A stretch of DNA of 64,000 nt. It comes from Halisarca cf. caerulea. Its lineage: Eukaryota > Porifera > Demospongiae > Chondrillida > Halisarcidae. Position numbers and translations under genes: made by a program. The notes beneath the pieces are model-generated. The model worked only from the letters and a program-made list of their open reading frames with translations. It did no database searches and had not been told where the DNA came from. The DNA lies in contig CAUJGJ010000040.1 of assembly GCA_963170055.1 (NCBI GenBank), forward strand, positions 1,101,401-1,165,400, given 5' to 3'. Numbering within the stretch: the stretch's first letter is position 1; each line of letters begins with the position of its first letter. This document shows, piece after piece, positions 43,087 through 55,388 of the stretch.

Positions 43087-44169
43087 CGGAAAGTTCCTTT
43101 AGAAAGAGTTCATGCAGAATCGTACTTTGCTGAAATACATACACTCAATGAAATAGGCACTTTGCTATACTTGCAATAATCCAAGTTATTTCTGAATCAA
43201 TTATGTCTATGGAAGACATTTGATAATCCTGTTCTTCCCTTTTCAGTCACTTGTTGGTTTACACTGATGCACACACAAGGGGGACCACTTGTGGATAAAA
43301 TGTTTTATTCCACTATGTTATCACTGTTAAGCACGTAATTCATAGGCACGCAGTGAGCACTATTTGTTTCTCATACATGTCCATATACCTGCATGTTTCA
43401 AGGCCTGTATTCATATCTAAAACTCGTAGATGCTATATAACTTTTTCTACTGCATACCATATGTAGGTTACATTACCATAGGAGTAGCGCAAGGTCAGGC
43501 AGGCCGGCTACCGCCAGACCAACAAATTCAGGTTTGGGAAGAAAAGGAAGCTATATTTTTCACATCTTTCCAGGGCTATTGAAATATTTACCTTTCAATA
43601 GCTAACAATAGTGACAATTGGTAACTTTTTTTTCTAGAATAAGTGAAGATAGCGTTGATTCGCTCATAAAATGGCATTTTTCAAGCTTATTGAACAGTCA
43701 CCGTTAACTGAAGTAGGGAGAGGAAGTTATGAAGGAATGAGCCTATACTTGAAACTTTGCAATGATAACTCACTGTAATGTAAGATTCTAAAGTATATTT
43801 GTTTTTAATGACCATTTTTGTATTTGTATGCAAGATATACCTATTTATGCGGCTTCTTTTGGCATGGAATACATGTCGCAAATAGCAATCTATATACAAC
43901 TTTACAACTATATAATTATGTCAAAATGTTATCGCTGTTCACTGAGTGGGGAGAGTATTTAAGAATTAGCTAATGGAGTAGTTGTAAATAATAGCATATA
44001 TATAATTTTCATGCATGCAAGCACATTTGTCAAAATTCACAAAAATGCAACAATGTCAGAGGCTTGCCCCACCTTGCGATTGTACTGTACAAAAAGTCAT
44101 GGGAGCATTTCATTTAGTAAAGTGCTTATGTGTGCATTGACAACACTACTATAGGAATTCCAATAGTCA
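43087..44169. other. non-coding gap with dispersed repeat, 3' flank of receptor copy 2
   Basis: 43090-43330 repeats the 14430 and 29340 family. From about 44020 onwards the sequence matches 33845-33979, the 3' flank of copy 1 (ACAATGTCAGAGGCTT), so the duplication extends beyond the coding region. Confidence 0.5.
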
Positions 44170-45425
44170 TTACAGCAAGCAATGCAGTGTGAGGCTGCTC
44201 TGTATCCTTCTGTAGATAACTTGAACCATCCAGGCAAGTACTGGAATAAGAGTATAACGAAGCACAAACCACATGGATGTCGACACACTCACAGTCCTTT
44301 CTCCATTTTTACTCAAATGCAGTATAAGTGTTATGCCAAATGCTAGCGATCCAAATCCCAGAAATAGTACAGTCACAAAGGCAAGTAGCAGAATATGATG
44401 TATTGCTTCTTTCAATGTGATCCTGTACTCCACTTCAGAAATGAAGGCTTGAGCAATTGTAAATGGGATGGACGTTATCGTGATACACGTAAACATTACA
44501 CACCAGACTGTGAGAATTGTGAATCCATACAGCAGTGGATTGGTACCCACCAGCAGTACTTGAAAAGGCAGACATAATGATAATAATATTATACTGTAGT
44601 GGATGCCCCATAGTGATACAACTCTGATAAATCTCTTCAGTGTATTGTTGTGTCCACAAATGATAGCACACTGCATTAGTGTAGGGATTGGGAGTGTGAA
44701 ATGCTTGCTGTGCATGATGGACACAATTCCTGAGGTGAACAGGATATATCCTACTCCAATCCCAGCAGTTTCACATGCTGGAGTTGTGTAGTATGCAATT
44801 CTGTAAGGATAACATGTGACTACCAAGATCTTGATTGTCATGTACATGTTGAAAATGTGGCTTAAACATGAAACAGCCCAAAAGTGTGCAACTACATGTT
44901 TGTTTCTACTCTCTTGAAGAATGTTAATCATTTGTCTTCCTTTGGTGTATTGTAAGAGAGGAATCAAGAGATATAAAGTTATTAAGAGATTAGAAAATCC
45001 TACTTGACTTCTTAATCCAATTGATGAATTTTCCTGTGGCATTTTGAACTGTAGTCTAACATCATACTGATGTGCATCATCGCCTGATAAATAAGTGTAG
45101 AGAATTCCAGATGAACTTGTCTTGTCATATTCCATTTGCAAGTTGTGTGATATAACTGAAAGTATCTGCATTTTGTGGAGAAATACATAGGAAATCTGTT
45201 TAAAATTATTACTTTACAATGGAAATTTATCTTAGCACTGTAAAGAGAAGTAATTCATGTTATTACAGCCCTAAACTGAGTACAATGTAACTTTAGTAAT
45301 GGTGGTACTAATCTTTGTATGTATAGTTTTACAAAATGTTGTTTGTGTGGAGTCAGTGGGTCACAACCATACGCCGTACTCCTCTATATTGTTTTCATTT
45401 GGACTTCCAGTGTGTAACGCTCGTC

Positions 45426-45470
<45 letters not shown>

Positions 45471-47841
45471 GGATTTGAAGAAAAGTCTTATAATAGAGAA
45501 TTTATATAATAGTAATAGAGAAGTATGAATTTATACAGGAATGAGTTATAGGAATTGTTTTGAAAACAATTGCCAAATATGGCAATTGTTTTCAAAACAA
45601 TTGTCCAGTTACAATAAACAGTGTGTTCAATGAATGTTCAGCTGTGCACTTACACTCTAATGCTTTGCAAGTGATTCAAGTGCGTGGGGCGGCAGCCCCC
45701 ATGAGTTTTTAACTCGAATTACTTGTTTGAAAACAAATCCTCATCATCCTGTATAAATTTCTACTGCTCTATATTACTTATATATTAATCTCTGTATAAA
45801 ACTTCCCTTTCAATTCCATACTATGGGGAAAGTTTCATGAGGCAAAACTTTGTGCCTTTTGAGAATTTCTCGACTAAAACTCGTAAATGAGCGACTGCTT
45901 CATATACATGCTAGGTGCTTATGGGCTCATTTTTAACACTTGAGCTCAAGCTGTTCATGCTATATATGTTGGAAAAGATGACTGCCAAGAAATTTTGCAA
46001 TATTTTGTCTGCGAGCAAATTTAGAGATTTTTTGTGAAACTAAAGTTGCAAAAATGCCAAACCATTTGCAAAATTTGTAAACGTTTACCTCGCAAAATTA
46101 CCCACGCTGTATGATAAATACATGGTTGTACTTCGCATGTGGGACATGTCCACAACATGGATTTTGCAATCAACTCCCACCTTATGCAATGGCCCTGATC
46201 GTTGGCCTCAGAATGAACTGTGTTGCAACATTTTCTCCCGTTTCTTAGCCAAGAAAGATGTACAACAATGAGTAGATTTTGCTAATAGCCAAGTTTGTAC
46301 CTTATTAGGGTAATTCATAGTATCTAAGTCTGCTTTTAGGGTTTGCCGACGAAGACCATTATTTGTGGCACAGCATTGAATTATTGCTTGCCTTGTATGA
46401 TTTCAGGATAAGCTAGAAAACTTTCTATGTATGACGTGTTAATATTAGGTTCCATAGACTCCTTTATTCCTCGAAGCAGTGGTCTATTTACCTTGAGTTT
46501 TAATGCTGTGCTCGTAAGAGGTTTCTACCAATGTGCTCTTCGAGATCTATGGTGACACAGCTTTTGCCAGACCATTTATAAACCACTCAGGCTAGTATAA
46601 AGGCAAAAATTCAGTTGCTATATTCATAGCAGTTCCGAACTGTGACATAACGTGTTTCCAATCCCGAGTTTTTCTATTATCTATGGTATAAAAGTCATGT
46701 AAGGGAAATCAATTTTACCGCAAAAAAGGTTTAACATAAGTAATATTTACATGAATATAATGGTTGCTATAACTCAGCACATGATAGAAAATAGTATTTT
46801 GAGTTGTATTTAATGAAAAAAAAAAACATTTTTGAAAAGTTGACAGAAAGGTTATTTTAGCACTTACCTCAAATTAAGCTACTCGCCATACTACCCAATT
46901 TCCTATATACATTTACATATAATACACACCGGAAGTCCAAAGAAAACAATAATAGGTAAAGGATGTATTTGGATAAGTTTTATCTTTGGACAGATCATCA
47001 GTTTTAGTTGTTTAGTTGCGTGTACCTGAAGAAGCCCAAGTGGGCGAAATGTTGTACAATTGAATGATTGTTGATGAATATTGTGACATGCGTTATCTGT
47101 CCAAAGATGAAACTTATCGAAATTGATCTAGCATGTTGAAGAATTTCTACAACTATAAAGAATGTAGTTAAACGGAAGCTATATAATTAGTATGCAATTG
47201 TAGTTATGGTCTGAAATTGCAATGTAAATATTATGACATTGTACTTAGAGGCTGAATATTAACGATGTGCTACACACAATCCCAATGGACAAAAAACTTG
47301 ATAATTTAATGATTGTAATGAAAGTATTCACCTGGACAGATACATCCCCCAATACTACACGATCAGTAGTGTATGCTGTTTTGATACAAGCTATTGGTGT
47401 GGGCAGCACAAAGGGAGAAGTTTTGTTGAACAGTAAGTAGTATGTCATTGTAGGTAAGTACACTCCAAATTCAAGATAGGAGATTTTACTCTGAATGCTG
47501 TATATCGATGAAGTTGTCCACATACACCATTGTAATTTCTGATAAGTATAATTCAATGTTGGATAGGTTTTCCATGGATAGGTTCCCTGGGAGCACTCAG
47601 GAGGAAGCTGATCTGTGTAGTTGGTGAAGTAGGCTAAGATGACACTGGCTGGTTTGGCTTCATTAATGGGATGAAAGGCATTGAGGAGTTGTTGGTGATT
47701 GTCTGAGTAGAGTTTGATGGAGTCCAGTACTTCCTTAGGATCATCACAATACTGCTTAATATTGCAGCTACCTTTGACCAAACTGAGTGAAAGTAGGAGC
47801 GTGGTGAACTGTAGAATTATAAGTAAACTCTCTGTAATCAT
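44170..47841 (-). CDS. receptor-like protein with seven hydrophobic segments, copy 2
   Basis: Exons 47332-47841 and 44170-45165 join in phase (donor GTGAAT, acceptor ATGCAG) to 501 aa. Exon 2 has the same length (996 nt) as in copy 1 and differs by few residues over the membrane part; the ectodomain differs mainly near the start (NIKQYCDDPKEVLDSIK) and near its end (TDRVVLGDVSVQVN). Signal peptide about residues 1-25. The intron is 2.2 kb against 1.3 kb in copy 1 because of an SR-1 insertion. Conservation of frame, splice sites, start context and hydrophobic segments between the copies argues for real, constrained genes. Ligand and signalling unknown. Confidence 0.8.
45382..45728 (+). repeat. 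SR-1 repeat in the copy-2 intron
   Basis: Lacks the first bases (AGGGGCTGCC) but otherwise matches 38549-38900, with a longer (TA)n tract (45428-45466) and the same central palindrome and 3' hairpin. Confidence 0.82.
46970..47120 (+). repeat. 150-bp inverted-repeat unit enclosing a ribozyme-like motif
   Basis: GATAAGTTTTATCTTTGGAC at about 46972 pairs with GTCCAAAGATGAAACTTATC ending near 47119. The hammerhead-like motif 47022-47057 lies between the arms. A partial SR-1 fragment (ACACACCGGAAGTCC) is just upstream. Confidence 0.6.
47022..47057 (+). ncRNA. minimal hammerhead ribozyme-like motif
   Basis: GTAC + CTGAAGA + A + GCCC-AAGT-GGGC + GAAA + TGTT + GTAC. This has both hammerhead core strings (CUGANGA and GAAA), a perfect 4-bp stem II, a potential stem I (GUAC with GUAC) and a GUU cleavage triplet with a one-pair stem III. 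This minimal form is known from Penelope-like elements, where pairs act as dimers. Fold and activity are inferred. Confidence 0.6.
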
Positions 47842-49381
47842 GTCTACTGAGTCTTGACAAACAAGTGTGAGAATGTATGAAACTTGTATTGGTGTATACC
47901 TTTGTATACTGCATATATGGGCAGATATACCTTTATTTTCACTAGACTTTCCCCCATTGTGCATTGTCGGTGCTACACGCAGGTGCCCTCTATCTGAAAA
48001 CTGTGAGGATTGTTCATGGTGTATATAACAGCAGGATTGTTTGCATAACAATATTTTGTTTACATTAAAAGAATAGAGGAAGTGATATCTTCAGTTTCAC
48101 TAGACTTTTTCCCCATTAGCATTAGCAGCAGTCCTACACACAGGTACGCTCTGTCGGAAAGCCGTGAGAATTTTTTATGATAAATATAGCAGAATTGTTG
48201 CGTATCAAACATGTTCTGACGCAAATTGTGAAATTCTGATATAAGATTTTTCACCCATTTAGGTCCATTTTTCAGGTACGAACTATGTAGTTCATGGCTA
48301 TCAAGAGAATATTCAAGTCACACTACACTAAAACTTTAAAGTCATGGATATATGTGTCAAACTTGCATTTTGTACAATTGATAACACTGCACCAAACACC
48401 TTAGTTAACAACCTTGTTAACTTACTTGTTGTTGCAAGTTAACAGTTAGTTAACAGAGTTTGTTATTGCAGGACAAAAACTTTGTTAAACAAGTGAAACT
48501 TACAGCAGAGTTAACAAGGAGTTAACAATGTTTGTTAACTTAGAACAACAACTTTGTTAAACCATGGTGAACCAACACAATGAGGTGTTACAATAAGTAC
48601 TAGTTACTACATGCCACGAGGGAGTATCGCATTTACTGCTCGAGACCCGAGGGCGCGAAGCGCCCGAGGGCGAGTGCAGTAAATGCGATACTCCCGAGAG
48701 AAGGGCGTGTAGTAACTGGCTTATCGCAAAATAAACACTCTGACAAATTCGCAGGATGATTTGAAGGCATCTCGGACGAGTCGTTGGAGTATTTTCGCTT
48801 CGAATAACTTCAAAGTCGACGCAAATAATATCAAAGTACCTTAACAAGTCAAGTAGTAAAGTTAGTGCGTTTTTGGTTGAAAATTATCAGAGAAGCTGTG
48901 AGAAGGGCGCGCTGACCACCATTGATTATTTTCATTAGCGCGCGACACATTCCTCGCTTTTAAAGCCTTTGCTTTCACGAAACACGATCTGGAAGATCTC
49001 TGCTAAAGTCTTAGGTATGCTATCGCTGTACACAGCTGCGAAGCCAAAAAGTGCTAACCTCAAATTTGCATAGTCAATCAAGTCATTATCCTTATAAGGT
49101 AATGTTTGGGCGCTTACGTGATACTGCAGTGCTGGTAAGTTGGATACCAGCATACCGGTCTCTTTGATGTATGGTGTCATCATGCGATAACTATGAATAT
49201 TATTTGAATATATCATAGGTACTAATCCAGACCTACTATATTATATTACCTAAACTCTATTTATAGTAACACTACTGTATCAGAATTTATATTCAAAAGT
49301 ATACCATTGGTGCTACTAATAATTATAATAATAAATAATAAAATGGAGTACAAAGAAGTTGCAGTTGTTGGTGAGTGTTAG
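47842..49381. other. non-coding; upstream region of copy 2, TTAAC-rich block and a GC-rich hairpin
   Basis: 47935-48055 is echoed at 48090-48210 (promoter-side duplication of copy 2). 48388-48560 is rich in GTTAACAA-type direct and inverted repeats beginning CACTGCACCAAACACC. 48597-48722 is a GC-rich palindrome listed separately. A minus-strand frame at 48935-49216 looks slightly protein-like, but I cannot assign it. Confidence 0.4.
48597..48722. repeat. GC-rich palindrome of about 125 bp
   Basis: AGTTACTACATGCC...GGAGTATCGCATTTACTGC pairs with GCAGTAAATGCGATACTCC...GGCGTGTAGTAACT; the loop region GAGGGCGCGAAGCGCCCGAG is itself palindromic. Far more GC- and CpG-rich than its surroundings. 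Confidence 0.85.
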
Positions 49382-51354
49382 TTAACTGGGCAACACTAAA
49401 GTCCACTCAGGGGCATTAGTTGGAGGACTCCTCTGGCTTGCAGTTGAAGTCCTTCTTGGTCTTGTTGGCGGATGGAATTGCTGAGATACTGAATAGTGCC
49501 TGGCACATCTTTCATCCAAAGTTTTGACTACGTCATTCAGCTCTACATAACAAAATCACAAATGCTCCATATGACATTTTATTTTCTTGGTGTTGACTGT
49601 ACTGTTACTGTTATTCAATGTAACTTACCACTAGATCGCCAGTCATGATGATGAACTGATAAGTTTTCATCATCTGATGATTCATCTGTCATGATCCTGT
49701 TATCTATCTGCTGCCATTTTTCTCGTTCTTCTGCAGACCTAATCTGTTTGCTGCGTCGTATATACAGCTATGAGTGATAGTGAAACATACATTTGAGTCA
49801 ATGTAAGACCATGCAGTTGACCTTTTGAAAGTATTGCATTCACCCTTCGTCTCCGTGCAGCTATTCTCCGTTTTTTCCCATCAGCCTCCACCTTTTCGCT
49901 CATTCCCGGTTGTTCTTCCTTCCAAGCCCTTTTCAGCTTCTCAAAGAGACGTAGTACTGCCCCTATAAACACCACAAAATCTGTAACTACAGCCTTTTAT
50001 GATGCATGTTACATGTATATAAGTACATAGATTGTATATTAATATTATAATACTCTGAAAAGCACACAACCTCATAGTATGCTATTTAAATTAGCTTACA
50101 CTGAATCATCTGCTTCCCATTGTCTTCTTGGCTTCTCAACTCGAGATATAAACTATGCCTAACACTTCTGTTCTGTGTTGAGTCAAACCTGCAGTTTGTA
50201 AGCTTTAGTTATAAGAGTTGCTATGTATATGTACAATCATTATGCCACTTTAACATTGATTTACATTGAATACTTAGTCTACATGTTGAATGCTCACCTT
50301 TCAGTGACATTAAATGCCATACTCAAAGACGAGTACACACTTTGTACTAAGTGCTGATTCAGAAACATGCAGGTAAACGGCTTGATTTAAAAGTTTAATT
50401 TGCATGCACTGTGTAGTTACTGTATTTAGCTCACCAACAACGTCTGTGGTATCCGCTCATTACTTGGGCAAGGAGCATTGGACCTTTGAAGCTATAAAAG
50501 CAAAGTATTTGATAAATTGTCAACATGTATAGTTGATACAATGATAAGAAAGACAAACTTGTTCTTTCATTGCCTCAATTTGCCGTCGATGCTCATCTGC
50601 CTCTCTCCTCAAAGCAGCTGTTTCTCTTTGAAGAGAGTCAGTCTGCTGCTGGAGTTCATTCACTGCTGTACACTGCAAAGATACTAAATCTTGCAGTTCC
50701 TCAGCAGAAGACTCATGACTGGTTGTGTCGGAATTGAAAGAGTACATTGGATCCTAAAAACAGAATTACAAGTTAAAATGAGTTACAAGAAATTGGCTCA
50801 GTAACACCGAGTTACTGTAGTAAAATGTTTAATATAATAATGGCAATTGCACTCACTCTAGGTAATGACTTACTGATATGAAGCTAGGGCATTCAGCCAC
50901 TGTACCAGTTGTTGAAGGTTGTCCTAAGAAAATCAAACAGGAGGCTAACAATAACCCTGCTAACAAACTAACTATTAAATTGTACATACTTGGAGTAGAT
51001 TGTCTGCATCTAGGTCCTCTTCTTAAAGGAGTGGCTTGAGGATCTCCTATTGCCACATTTTGACCGCTTGTAGTCCCTGCAAGCATAAAACAGATGCTGA
51101 TCACAATTTTTACGATACAAGTTAACAAACTTATAGATACTAACAAGCATTGTAGCTAGATGTAGCGTATAAAAATTCGACAATTATTGCACACTTTCAA
51201 TCCAGGCCTTTTAAATTTGTATTATCCAAGATTTTACTGGTAAAGGCTTTCAGGATTAACTTTGTAGCCAAAACCAACTGCACCTTAAACATATACCAAA
51301 CCTACGTGTATTTGTGCTCGAGCGGCCCTGGAAACTTGCAGCAGATAGAGGCAT
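49382..51354 (-). CDS. accessory protein of a Tnp2-type element, ten exons, intact
   Basis: Exons 51306-51354, 50990-51076, 50874-50923, 50559-50753, 50435-50491, 50298-50353, 50100-50188, 49822-49962, 49629-49730 and 49382-49542 all join in phase through GT-AG sites, giving 328 aa. Order of parts: Ser/Thr-rich start (MPLSAASFQG), coiled coil about residues 65-125 (LQQQTDSLQRETAALRREAD), a NERIP box, a basic segment (KKRRIAARRRRVN), an acidic patch (TDESSDDEN), HDWRSSELNDVVKTLDER and a terminal APEWTL. The same blocks recur in the gene at 61271-62700. Role inferred: DNA-binding or assembly partner of the neighbouring transposase, with which it diverges over 115 bp. I know similar proteins beside Tnp2 transposases but no assigned function. 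Confidence 0.75.
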
Positions 51355-51469
51355 AGTGATGTGGTACGGGACAGCAATGTGGATATGCGCGCCCTTTCTT
51401 CCTTATTTGTACTATTAATGCGCATGCGCACATCCCCGTGCGTCACTTCGGCCACGTGCACCTCAGAAA
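51355..51469. promoter_or_regulatory. 115-bp bidirectional promoter with NRF1-type palindrome and E-box
   Basis: Lies between the two divergent ATGs. TGCGCATGCGCA (51419-51430) is the perfect NRF1 consensus palindrome; CACGTG (51453-51458) is an E-box. No TATA box is obvious on either side. CpG-rich compared with the flanks. Confidence 0.65.
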
Positions 51470-54400
51470 ATGGCTGACGCAGACCAACATTTAGCCGTTG
51501 TACCGGCAGCGAAGCGACTATGCCCTCATTACGATAGAAAATTGTCTAGAACTGCTTTCAATGATCATAAAGCGTTGTATTATCATCAAGAGACATCTTC
51601 GTGGCAGAAAGAACCCAAGGTCAGTCTTACATGATACTTTTGGGAGCTGTCAGGTCGCTGCTAAAACTACACATTTGGTATGCCGTTTTATTACGCTGCC
51701 ACCAGCCGTTATTGTTTTTGTTAACTACGTAGTAGTGGCTAAGGCATGTTGTTATAATCTAGTAGCTAATCTGAATTTCCCTTTCATATTGGTTTCCGAG
51801 GATCGGATAGCTTGTAGTTGACACTGCTTTTTACCTGACTGTTCCAAATTACCCCCATTTACCTTATGTATTGTCCAAAAATCCACTGTTATGTGTGTGT
51901 GTGTGTGTGTGTGTGTGTGGACATTTGATACCATCCTGTTTGTTCAATGAAAATCATCTATACATCTAATAGGAAACCCCTGACAGTGTGTCAGCAAATT
52001 TTCTTGTCTTTCCTGGAAACAACGCAGAGAGTATTTCTATTTGTTCTGAAGATAATCCTCCAACAGCTGAATATACAACAGAGACATTGTTGGATTTGTC
52101 AGATAGTGAATCAACTGTTGATTTAGATCTAGAACCAAGTTTTACTGAGTCAGATGAAGTTATGGTAAGTGTTTTCTGTATTATGGTAATAGCCAGGTTA
52201 CAGGTACAACAGTGCACGCATGTACACCCAGTGTATACCAATATTTACAGGTTTTTGATGATGATGATGATACAGAGGAAATTGATGAAGTCACTATGGC
52301 CACTATATCAAATGATTTCACATCAGTTCCACCTCCTCTTGCTACAGATGATAGCGAGACTTCTGTTGGAGATAATCAAAGTGCTACTGGATCAACGTTT
52401 CTGTCCTTGCTTGTAAATTTTGCAGTGCTTCTCCTAACAATGAAGCGGGTTTATTCATTGTCTGAGGCATGCCTTAAGTCTATTCTGTTACTTTCCGTTA
52501 TTCTTGTCAAAATTTTCGGCACCGCTTTTAAAGTCGACCCTACAGACCTCCAGACTTTCCTTGATGTGTTTCCAAAGTCTGAGCGCTCGCTTAGAAATAT
52601 TGCCGGTGTTCAGATCAAAGACCAAAACTTCAAACAGCTAATTTGTTGCCCGAAATGTTTCAAAATGTTTAATGAGTTACATACTTGGACAATATATTCC
52701 CATTCACAACCAGCAGACTTTTTGTGCAATCATATAGAATATCCAAGACACCCTCATGCTTCACGAAGAAAGAAATGTGCAGCAAAGTTAATGAAGCAGG
52801 TTCACACAGGTTATTCAGCTTTTTTACGACCCCTCAAAGTATACCCTTACAGAAGTATCTGTAGGTCTCTAACTGATTTGCTGATGCGCCCAAATATGCT
52901 GAAACTATGCAATGAATGGCCCCTTCGAACATCGAAGGATCCTTCAGTTATGATGGATGTATATGATGGTCAAATGTGGAAGGACTGTCTTAATGTAAAT
53001 GACCGTCCTTTTCTGTCACATCCAAATAATTTGGCTTTGTCCCTAAATGTTGATTGGTTTAGACCCTTTCAGCATTCCCCCTATAGTGTTGGAGTGATAT
53101 ATTTTGCTGTCTTAAACCTGCCAAGAGAGATTAGATACTTACCAGAGAATATATTAATTGCAGGTATCATTCCAGGACCCAGTGAACCAAGCAAATCAAT
53201 GATGAATCATGTCTTAAAACCTGTTGTAGATGACCTACAAACATTGTGGGATGGTGTCCACATGTCCATTCCAACCTTACAACTGCCAGTTCGTATCAGA
53301 GCAATGCTTATGTGCATTTCGTGTGACATTCCTGCCTGTAGGAAGGTGTGCGGTTTCCTAGGATACAATGCACATTTTGCTTGCTCAAAGTGTGCAATGT
53401 TTTTCCCTGGCAATGTAGCAGAAGGATTTGACTTTAGTGGCTATGTAACTGCATCATGGCCATGTAGAGACCCTGCACGACATAAAGTGAATGCAAAAGC
53501 AGTAAAGGTAGCTCTAACACAGACTTCGAGAAAAGACCTGGAAAGTAGGCATGGTACGCGTTACTTTGTACTCCTTGAGTTGCCATATCTCAATATTATC
53601 CGCCGGCATGTCATTGATCCCATGCATAACCTGTTTTTAGGAATAGCCAAGCATGTGGTTTCTGTGTGGAAAGAGAAAGGTGTTCTTTCATCACAGGCAC
53701 TTGTAGAGATACAGCAAATAGTAGACAGTGTTGAAGTCCCCAGTAGTGTTGGTCGTATTCCTGCCAAAATAACTTCGGGGTTTGCAGATTTCACAGCAGA
53801 TCAGTGGAAAAATTGGATTCTTATTTATAGCTTGGTAGCACTAAAAAATGTAATTCCAGCTGCTGATTACTTGTGTTGGACTGCATTTGTCAATGCATGT
53901 ATTCTTCTTTGCTCCCAAAAAGTTACTCCTGATACAATATCCCAAGCACATGACCTTATCCTTGAATTTTGTCAAGGATTTCAGGAGATCTATGGGAATT
54001 GAATCTGCACAATAAACATGCATCTTGTTTGTCACATGGCAGATTGCATACGAGATTTTGGACCCATTCATACATTCTGGTGTTTTAGTTTTGAGCGAAT
54101 GAATGGACAATTGGGGAACATACCCACGAATAATGTGGCTCAACAGTTATGTACATTCTACTTCCTCAGAGGTGCAATCACTTTTTAATTTTTTTAATAA
54201 TTCTAGCAAACGAGGAACACTCAGCTTTGTAGATAACAAATCAAGCAACCTCAGTATAGCCTTTCCTGTACACAGTATCAATGTGAATAACTCCATCTGT
54301 GTCACTACTCTAAGGCAGATTATAACAGAATGGAACAGTCCAGAACTGATGAGTAAAGGTGCTTATTATACAGCTCTTGCAACTGAGGAACATGCTCAAC

Positions 54401-54876
54401 TTACAATAATGTGCAGGGCAATCTTTTTGAATTTCCACAGAATAGATTTGATTTGTGAAGTTAGTTCTCAAATTTCACGTGGTGGTCAAACTTATGGGTC
54501 ATCAGCATCACGTTTGTTACGTTCTTCATGTGTAAAAGCGTATCATTCCACAGATATATCTGGCCAGATGATTGGTACTCTTGGAATTGGCTATGTGAAG
54601 AAATTTGTACGTGTAGGCATTGACCTCAAAGTAGATGGAAAATTAGTTAGAAAGAAGGTCTCTTTCGCCTTAGTGGAGTGGTTCAGTGATTCAGAGCAAG
54701 GAAGAAACAGTTTGTACTCTTTTCCTGTTGAAGTGTGGGGCGAATTGAGTGGAATCTGCACATTTGTACCAGTCGCTAGTATAGTTACACATGTTGCCAT
54801 ACTGAAAGATTGTAGTGTTGTATCACATTTGAGTAATTTCAAACTTAGTATTGCTATTCCATTGTATAATATGTAA
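51470..54876 (+). pseudogene. Tnp2-type (CACTA superfamily) transposase, locus A, nonsense and frameshift
   Basis: Exons 51470-51619, 51973-52164 and 52251 onwards join in phase. The N-terminus has a small Cys/His motif (LCPHYDRKL...DHKALYYH), then acidic exons, a zinc pair (CCPKC) and the Tnp2 core: NVDWFRPFQHSPYSVGVIYF, IIPGPSEPS, CISCDIPACRKVCGFLG and IDPMHNLFLGIAKH. TGA 54000-54002 interrupts the frame just before NMHL...CFSFERMNGQLG; the locus-B protein has a sense codon there. A +1 shift near 54170-54190 leads to the C-terminal domain, with FPVEVWGE and PVASI, to 54876. Candidate DDE residues are the Asp in NVDWF, the Asp in SCDIPA and the Glu in FERMNG. The lesions make this copy inactive unless spliced around. 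Confidence 0.85.
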
Positions 54877-55314
54877 CTTATGTACATCAGAAGACAATGT
54901 GGAATGTACTTTACTTTTGGAGTCTATTCTGTACTTATTACTCGTTATTATTCTATGTACAATTTGAGTAGATTTAAATGGGTAACCTAACTTAATTGGC
55001 ACATTTATTCTGCACACACAAGTGTGTGTGAGTGTGTGTGTGTAAAACACTTCATTCTATCTAACTTTGAATTGGGTAATTTGGTACGTAAAAAGAAGAA
55101 TGTCGAAAGATCAGGAATTTGTGCATTTTCATCAATTCAGCAGTGTGTTCATCCCTAAACAGAGGTCGATCTGTTTTATGATCATTTTTGCTGTGTGTGC
55201 ATGTAATTTTTGTACTTAGTTTACAGAACACACCCAGCACTGGATGTATTGTATGTATACCATGTGTGTACGTGTATGTGTTTGTGTTGTGGGCGTGTCA
55301 GCTTATTGCCCCCT
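54877..55314. other. non-coding 3' flank of locus A
   Basis: AT-rich, with a small (TG)n at about 55020-55042. No transposon end identified. Confidence 0.3.

Positions 55315-55386
<72 letters not shown>
55315..55386. repeat. (CA)n microsatellite
   Basis: About 70 bp of uninterrupted CA repeat. Confidence 0.95.

Positions 55387-55388
<2 letters not shown>

Noticed and set aside
48388..48560. CACTGCACCAAACACC as the left CACTA-type end of locus A
   Set aside because: The start and the TTAAC-rich block look like CACTA subterminal repeats, but I found no inverted partner right of 54876, so the boundary is unsupported.
48935..49216. 93-aa minus-strand frame with mixed, protein-like composition
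   Set aside because: No start context, splice partner or recognisable motif, and it does not join the accessory gene, which has its own stop at 49382.
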